Shown here: positions 57,202 through 64,000 of the stretch, piece after piece
Numbering within the stretch: position 1 is the first letter of the stretch
Layout of the letters: each line of letters starts with the position of its first letter
Assembly (NCBI RefSeq): GCF_002443255.2
Contig: NW_019211458.1
Location: 20,749,261-20,813,260 of the forward strand
DNA from: Varroa destructor
Taxonomy: Eukaryota; Arthropoda; Arachnida; Mesostigmata; Varroidae
Length of the DNA stretch: 64,000 nucleotides
Direction of reading: 5' to 3'
Position numbers and translations under genes: made by a program
The notes under the pieces: generated by a model
Seen by the model: the letters and a program-made list of their open reading frames with translations, nothing else
Databases searched by the model: none
What the model was told of the DNA's origin: nothing

Positions 57202-60200
57202 CGCACTCAACGCACGACGGCGCGCAGCGGCGGTCAACGGTGAAAACGATTATTTGTAGCAGCAATGTCAATTACATTTAATACGATACAGTCATAACGG
57301 GAGACGGACGGGCCCGTAGACAAGGCACGTTGCGCACCTAGGACCAATACGGATAAACGCTAAAGATAAACATTACGAATGAACAGCGCAGGAGAACAAG
57401 GATACTGTTGCCGTGAAAGCTAAATCAATGATAGTGATGTCATGAGGTCATATACATAGATTATTATACAAATACGTATGCGCGCGTGCGTAGGCATGTT
57501 CTGTGGGCAATTCCGGCACACAGGTGCGTAAGCGATATGGGGTATGGGATACGAGAATATTATTTATGACGTTCCGCCTTCGTCGCCACTTTTCTTTGCC
57601 GTGCTATGTGCGAACATGATAATAATCGTACGTATTAAGAACGTATTAAGTACATCGGAAACACTTGGGAAGACATCGGTATGACGTGTGACCCAGTTAC
57701 TGACGTCATACGAGGTAGAGTAGTTAACGAGGCTGTGACGTAGACAGAGACTTTAAATACCGATAAGTCACATTGTGAACATGTTTTCATTCATTATTAA
57801 AAACCATTATAAGTGCTCTGAAGTGTCCTAAAGTCGCACAAGTGATTTTTTTATGCTGAGATCCAGCGTTTGAGAAGCATGTTGATACTTAATTTTTAGT
57901 GGTCCTTTGTCCTAATTGTTACATCTTTTCCAAGTAGCGAGATCATTTCGAATATCAGGGCTGTTGACATCGGTAATGAGACTTTGAATAGCTAAAAATT
58001 GCCATCCATAAGCGGTCAATAGCTCTAGTTTCTGCTACGAAAGCGGTACGCGAGTGCAAGAGTGATGGAAGGCAAATCGGTTGTGAATTTTTTTAGGAAA
58101 GCCCGCTTAGGCTTATTTAGCGTATAGAAGGCTTCATGGGATGTTATACGTTTGTAGTAAATAATTGATGAGAGGTTACGAACGCACACGAAATACGAGA
58201 GTTCGGTCTAGGCCAAACAAGGTTTAAGCAACGATGCAGTGAAAGAGTGCTGACCATAGCACTGGAACCTGTATGTAGCCGAGAGCAAATATGTAGGCTA
58301 AACGGAGCAGTTTAACAAGAAATCTTTGAGAGCATGATATCCTGAGAAAGACAAGACGACTTTCCCCGCGATTTCTTCTATCAGCTAAGTGGAGACTGGT
58401 TCATCATCATCGTCATTGAAATTTCACCTTCGGACGACAAAGGTCGTTTTATATATCCAATTCTTTATGTCCAATGCTAGTGGCTATGATAAGTAGAACT
58501 TCGTTACCTGCCACGCTCCCGGTGCTTCAACACCCTCGCCCCTGTAACATTAATCACTAACTATTTGTCGTTACTTAACTGGTAAGCATAATACAACATC
58601 ATACGCATAGAGCAAAGCATCAACGTGTGTATGAGCTTTTTTGATAACACGAAAGATGTCCTGAAAGGAGCGGAAAAGAAAACGAAGCCTACGATTGCCT
58701 TTCTAGGCTGGTGTTCCGACATGTCATTGTCACAATAGTAGCACTCAGAAACTCCAAGATGCCCTTTGTACGCTCGCGTAAATATATTCATTCAACAGCA
58801 GCAATCACGTAATGCGGTATTACATGCTGATTGGAAATCAACGAACACAACCTAGGAAGAAAACCTATCGGCATGCTCACGCTTTTAGATTTTGTTTAGC
58901 AGGACCGCGCAGGCATAGTTCATGATCAGTTTTCTGTTCCGCCAGTTGGACTGTTATCGCGGACGATTTCAATAAGCCTTTCAAAGTGCCCAATAATCAC
59001 ACTAACAGCAATTTCTACATCGTATTTTTTGTTTCCATGTAGTCGCACGGCATGGATTAAGTTAAACGGAGCTTACAATGCATGAATGAAAGAACTGTCT
59101 GATGCAAGCATTGGATTATCAATTTTGTCTGAGTAGTCGTCGCAACAGTGTCTCTCTACTCTAAGCGACGAAAAGCGTGGGAATTCAGGTGTGTCTCAAA
59201 TCAAAGGCAGTAACAGACACCTCTCTGAAAAGGCTCCCAAGTTTCAGAAGGGGAATTATGTATGTTACACGTCGTCCGCCAACTGTCGCTAGCCATTTGT
59301 AAGGGCTGCGGTGTTCGCTTACTTCTATATATTCAATAATTTATCCCTATATATTGCTAAGCACTATACCGATAGAAAGCTGTTTCTGTGAACTAGCCAA
59401 TGTGTGTACGTTTGACTCGAAGCCCCTCATAGGCCTCGGCCACGCAGTGTCTTAAGAACGACAAAGTACTTGTATCTACCTGTTCAGAGAACTCGGGAGA
59501 TCACCAAAAAAAGCTAATCGATCACCAACTTCGTGCTGGACGCACCTCGCATATCCCATGCGAATCACCATTTGCAAAGGACCACATGATTGATTTGGCA
59601 CATCGATAGCTCCGGTCGAAATGTCTCATTGTTATTATTTCGGCGACGACATATTGTGTTATTTCAAAATGAGGGTGGAACAACTATTATTGTACGTTCA
59701 ACTGTTCTTTGAGTTAATCAAGCTTTCATTTTACGTACACTTAATATGAACTATTAAGGAAAAACAAACTCGAATAGGCGTATGCTGTATTATAAATGAT
59801 CTGTTACTCACTTTTACCCGGTCGTCAGTTTCAGCTAATACCCTACATGCGATAGAAAAATATATGCCAACATTATGTAATGGTCATGTCGGATCTATAA
59901 TGTGGCAAGGCTTCTGGTCGAGTGCTAGTGGATTGTTTTAAAAAGCGGTCCGGTTTTTCTCTACGGCTTCTAATTTGCGCTGTGGAAATCTGGAGAGATG
60001 AAGTTAGAAGCTTTTCGCAAATCGGATGTAACGTAACGTGTGTTGAATAACAACAATATATAATCGGATGCTTCTTTAAAAATACATGGTTGGATGGATG
60101 GATAATCCAGCAAACTTGAATTGCCCTCGCAAATTACACAAAGCGAAAATGTTGGCTCATGTAAGAAATGATGTCTGACAGAATGTACATGACTTATATA

Positions 60201-63200
60201 CGTTATACTTATCCCAGAAGCGTTGCACTGCAAATTTATGGTCCATATAACAAAATCACCTATTCTGGATCCAGTTCACCGTTAACATAATTTCGACCAT
60301 ATGTGCAATTGTCCGCGCATGGCCCGCCGTAGCCCTATAAGCCTTTCTTACTGTTGGAAATCAGCACTAGTTAAATGCGACGAAAGAAAGCCAAAAAGAA
60401 TAGAACCATGCCGCAGAAGGCTGACGTGTTCATCAGTTTCACTTTTTGGCAAGGTTGCCATTGACCGGTTTATGGCCCAAGCCAGTGTCTCCTATACATT
60501 TGTATAGTATCGTATCTACATATCAAGGTAGTGTTTAAGTGACAATTTGTAGTGGACGGTGGCAAGACGACCGACGACGAGAAGCCTCTTGTGCCCGGTG
60601 GGAGAAAACAGAAACGTTCGCCCCAGCTGCTAGAGCCCCTTATCTTGCTTTGCCCATGTGTTCATCTAGAGCCTATTGTTGAGCCACTTGTAGTCGTTAT
60701 TGTTGTTGTTGCTGTTGTTCACAGCTTGATCCTCTCATGGATGGTCATTTCTCTGTAAGCAGTTCTGGCTAACTTTCTTTTGTTTAGGATTCGAGCCGGT
60801 TTTGCAGCGACGCGACAGCGCCACTATGTTTCCTGTGGTCTCGTCAGCATTCACCACCATTCTACGATAAGTATATATGTACAAATTGGATTTTTTTGCT
60901 CCACTGGTACTTGTACGACTTCAGCTTCGAATCCCAGTGCGGGATCCGGTGCAAATACCCTCACGGACAGCCTCGTGCATATCCGAGGAGGCACACGCTC
61001 AGTGGGCACGACAATGCACAAGCCACAGTCTTTCTGCTATTCGACCTGGGCCGCACGAAATAAACGTAAAGCTGAATCGTCCCATTATGAGACACCCACC
61101 GTACAGACTCACGAACAGATACATACACAGCGATATACTGAGAACCGCTACGATCGGATAACGATATGAATATGTGTGCGCTGTTTGTCAATAAAACTTG
61201 TCGGTAGGCCGTTGTTTGAAGCACCATAGTATCATATGACGTCAGACAAATCGCGGTACACAGGCAGGTGCACACGGAAATGCGCTCTCAGAGTCAGCGA
61301 AGCTGGACAACAAAAATGAATACACAGATCAAGACAGAAAGATCGAGAATAGAAATAGGTACAGAGGAAACAACGGACGGCGTACAGAAATAGACGGATT
61401 ATTGGACAAAGAGGAGGGAAGAACCCATGTCACCATTTGATTTACCAGCAGCATCACCAATTGTAGTAATAATAATAGTAGTTGGGTGAAGTTACTGTGC
61501 CAACGGCGCTGAATATAATTGTGGGAAAACAAATCATGGGCAGGCCCGACGGCTAAAGTCACCTTTGTTAATTCGGACTGGGCCTGCTGCCACGGGCGCC
61601 GTTTCAGTCGAACTAATCTAACGCGGATGTGTTTTAGCTATCGTTGAAAGATGAGGAAGCATCGTTAGATGGAACAACACAACAGAAAGTGACAGGGAAT
61701 AAGCTTAATGATCAGGCAAATTCTGCTAAGCGACAACAAAAGATGCGTTTAGTGCGCGAATGATTGCTAGGTGCAATAGCGATAACAAGAACCAATTCGT
61801 GTATATTTTTTTTTTTAAATTTACTTAATGTTTAGTTTAGATCTGCAGGTTAGCAGACGGAGCAGGCCTTGTTACAAAAACACAGAATGGAAGATACGCG
61901 GCCATAATAGGCGTTTTTCGTGATGCACAACGATGATTAAAAATCAAGTAAAGTAAATTACCACCCAACAGTTCGAAAAATTACGTGGACATGCAAAACG
62001 TCCCCAGAAGACCGTCTCTTATTAGGGTCGGTAAAATGGTCAGTCAACAAGCAGCTTCGTATTAAATGAAAGCGTCCCTATTGATGAGCGATGATAACTG
62101 GTACTTTTTGTCGTATAGAAGGAAACTCGACAGTATGGTTCAAAAGTGGAAATTTTTCTTCATCTCGCACAATCTTCACTGTTTACAGACGTTTGTGAAT
62201 TAATAATTCAGATTATATAGATAAGCCTATTAGCATAAGGCAGTTAGGGCACTGGCTAATTTTCTGATGAAATTACGTTTATTCTTTACGTTACGTTATC
62301 GCTGTTGTTACAGACTATACTATCCTCGAATAATACGTATATTTATAATAGAATAATAATTTATAATATATGCCATGCATATTAACCAGAAATTGGCGTC
62401 ATATCCGATGGATCTACGCGTCAGTTTTTCGAGAACGTTTGAAGGGTTTACTATTACGTCTACAGTATATATTTATATATAAGGTACAGTGAAGAGATAC
62501 GATAAATCTTCCTTCTAATTTAGATACAAGTCCAGTTTTTGATTTATAATGAATTAAAGAAATGTTATAACATCTCTTGGAACCGCCCATCCAGTCTTCT
62601 TATCTTAGACATTCGTTTTCTCCTATTTCTGTCGCGTTATGTTTTCGGGATAAGGAGATCCAATAAAGGTTCTGTAGATAAGCAGAGGTTCGTGAATGGA
62701 TAAAATACTGTGTACTTGGATAGTCTTAGATTGCGTGTACCGTCCGTGATAGGTTACGTTTGACTCGATTACCTCGCCGTACAGTTCTACCTTAGCTATT
62801 CACGCTTTCGTAAATTATATTACATACAATAACCTTTAGGAGAGTACCACGGTATATGCATAGATTATGGTATTCATAATAATCTTCATCCTGTGGCTAG
62901 CTTATGTAAAGGACACACAGTTGTGGCAGTGGTGATCCGTACTGGAAGAAATAAATTATGTCGCTGTATAACTTCTTCTTTGATAACCTATCGAATCTTG
63001 ATCGTCGCTTCTTGTAAGCTAAACAGAAACCGTTACGATTCTAATGAGCGCCGATGTGGGAATAGGTACCGAAATAGGACGAGGCAGCACGTGTTGGCTA
63101 GCTGATGTCCTACTTCGCACGGGTGGGTCATTTAGCCAGTTAATTATGATAACGTATTTGAAGAAAAGGCACAGCTTTTCATCCAGAGTAAGTTCCTGTT

Positions 63201-64000
63201 ATCAACGCCATACACAAGTGGGAACATTTTCCAAAATTCAATCTTTTCTCAAGTGATTTTTTTCCTAGATAACGACTGTAAATTTACTCAAGTGGTGCAA
63301 AGGATAGTTTATGTTTCGATTGTGAGGGAGCAAACAGCTCTGATCCTACCCGCTTCAAGTATAATGATCAGTAAGCGGATTATGGAAGTGTCATGACCAA
63401 GAACTTGTAATGGATCGCTAAATCCCTACCCAGATCAGGATAAGAGGGAAACTTAAATTTTTCTTTATCAGAAAACTAGCATGCCAGTCATACCAGTTTG
63501 TCAATATCATTCTTACGATTATATTGAACCTACCCATTTGGCTATTTCGCGTTGTCAGCATTTCGAACTTCTCCGTTTTTAAGTAGAAGATTTACAAAAT
63601 ATACAAATAGGGTCTTCGCCTATCTAAAGCATTACTATCATCTATACGAATAACATACAATACTTGCCTATTGCCAATATCTAATAAGTCGCTATCTATG
63701 TAGATTTTCTATTTAGAATCGCCTTTACTAGGAGCACAAGGGAGGATTAGCTGCAAAGCAAAATTTGATTAAACCTGTGGCCAGTTAGTTCATAACGAGT
63801 TATATACATAGATCTCTACTTCGTACAGGATCCATGTAAAAACGGTAACAAATCCAGGCAACAATCATCGAAACAACAAAACGTAAGCTGGATTTCATAT
63901 CAGAGATACGCAACATAACGACAAGTCTTCTTTTGAGATCCTGTTGTTTGCCAAGGTAGAGGCATCAATCGGCAGTATGGTATATAGTCCTCCATATATA
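57202..64000. other. Non-coding stretch with no supported gene
   Basis: Around 60880-61170 all three plus frames are open downstream of a good acceptor-like ACTTGTACGACTTCAG (about 60916-60931), but no donor or stop pattern picks one. At 60552-60597 a short GC3-rich frame (GGTGGCAAGACGACCGACGAC) follows TTTGTAG but has no good donor. From 61570 to the end I see AT-rich sequence with chance frames only and no repeats beyond short A/T runs. Confidence 0.45.

Overview
The window looks like 64 kb of animal nuclear DNA, most likely from an arthropod. I cannot name the species. Four things point that way: no bacterial-style gene packing; many simple-sequence repeats of mixed unit length; CG dinucleotides that do not look depleted by eye, which suits a lightly methylated invertebrate genome; and a short interstitial run of TTAGG, the arthropod telomere unit, at 14661-14683. 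A parasitiform mite or similar arachnid would fit, but that is inference.

No stretch matches a protein family I can name with confidence. The longest stop-free frames are about 130 codons. At the window's base composition (roughly 42% GC by eye), a rough calculation predicts on the order of 15-20 stop-free runs of 100 codons or more over six frames by chance, so open frames alone prove nothing. I therefore looked for frames that also have a good start context, splice sites in matching phase, a signal peptide or a poly(A) signal. Coding calls stay at or below 0.35.

The best coding candidates are: (1) a plus-strand three-exon model at 24547-25380 with Ala and Asp runs in frame, two phase-matched introns and AATAAA 22 bases after the stop; (2) a plus-strand model with a signal-peptide exon at 3701-3774 spliced in phase to a cysteine-containing, dibasic-rich exon at 5866-6145; (3) a minus-strand two-exon secreted-protein model at 21029-20265; (4) single-exon or single-donor candidates at 2449-2604(-), 2762-3001(-), 7606-7777, 13721-14176 (one internal TAG), 17090-17392, 30812-31170, 35735-35941, 45010-45297, 50417-50620, 51982-52158, 53264-53476, 55561-55833, 55983-56256 and 56911-57201. 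If some are real, the window holds small genes or isolated exons of larger genes separated by kilobases of intron or spacer.

The rest is non-coding sequence. It has about 30 simple repeats (the longest is an uninterrupted 41-unit ACG array at 9801-9923), a 15-bp minisatellite, three tRNA-like segments (two share an unusual A-box to B-box spacing and may be one SINE family), a nested inverted repeat at 10361-10467 abutting one tRNA-like segment, and several short perfect hairpins. I found no rRNA, intact tRNA, CRISPR array, intact transposon, viral gene or toxin gene, and no clearly new biological system.
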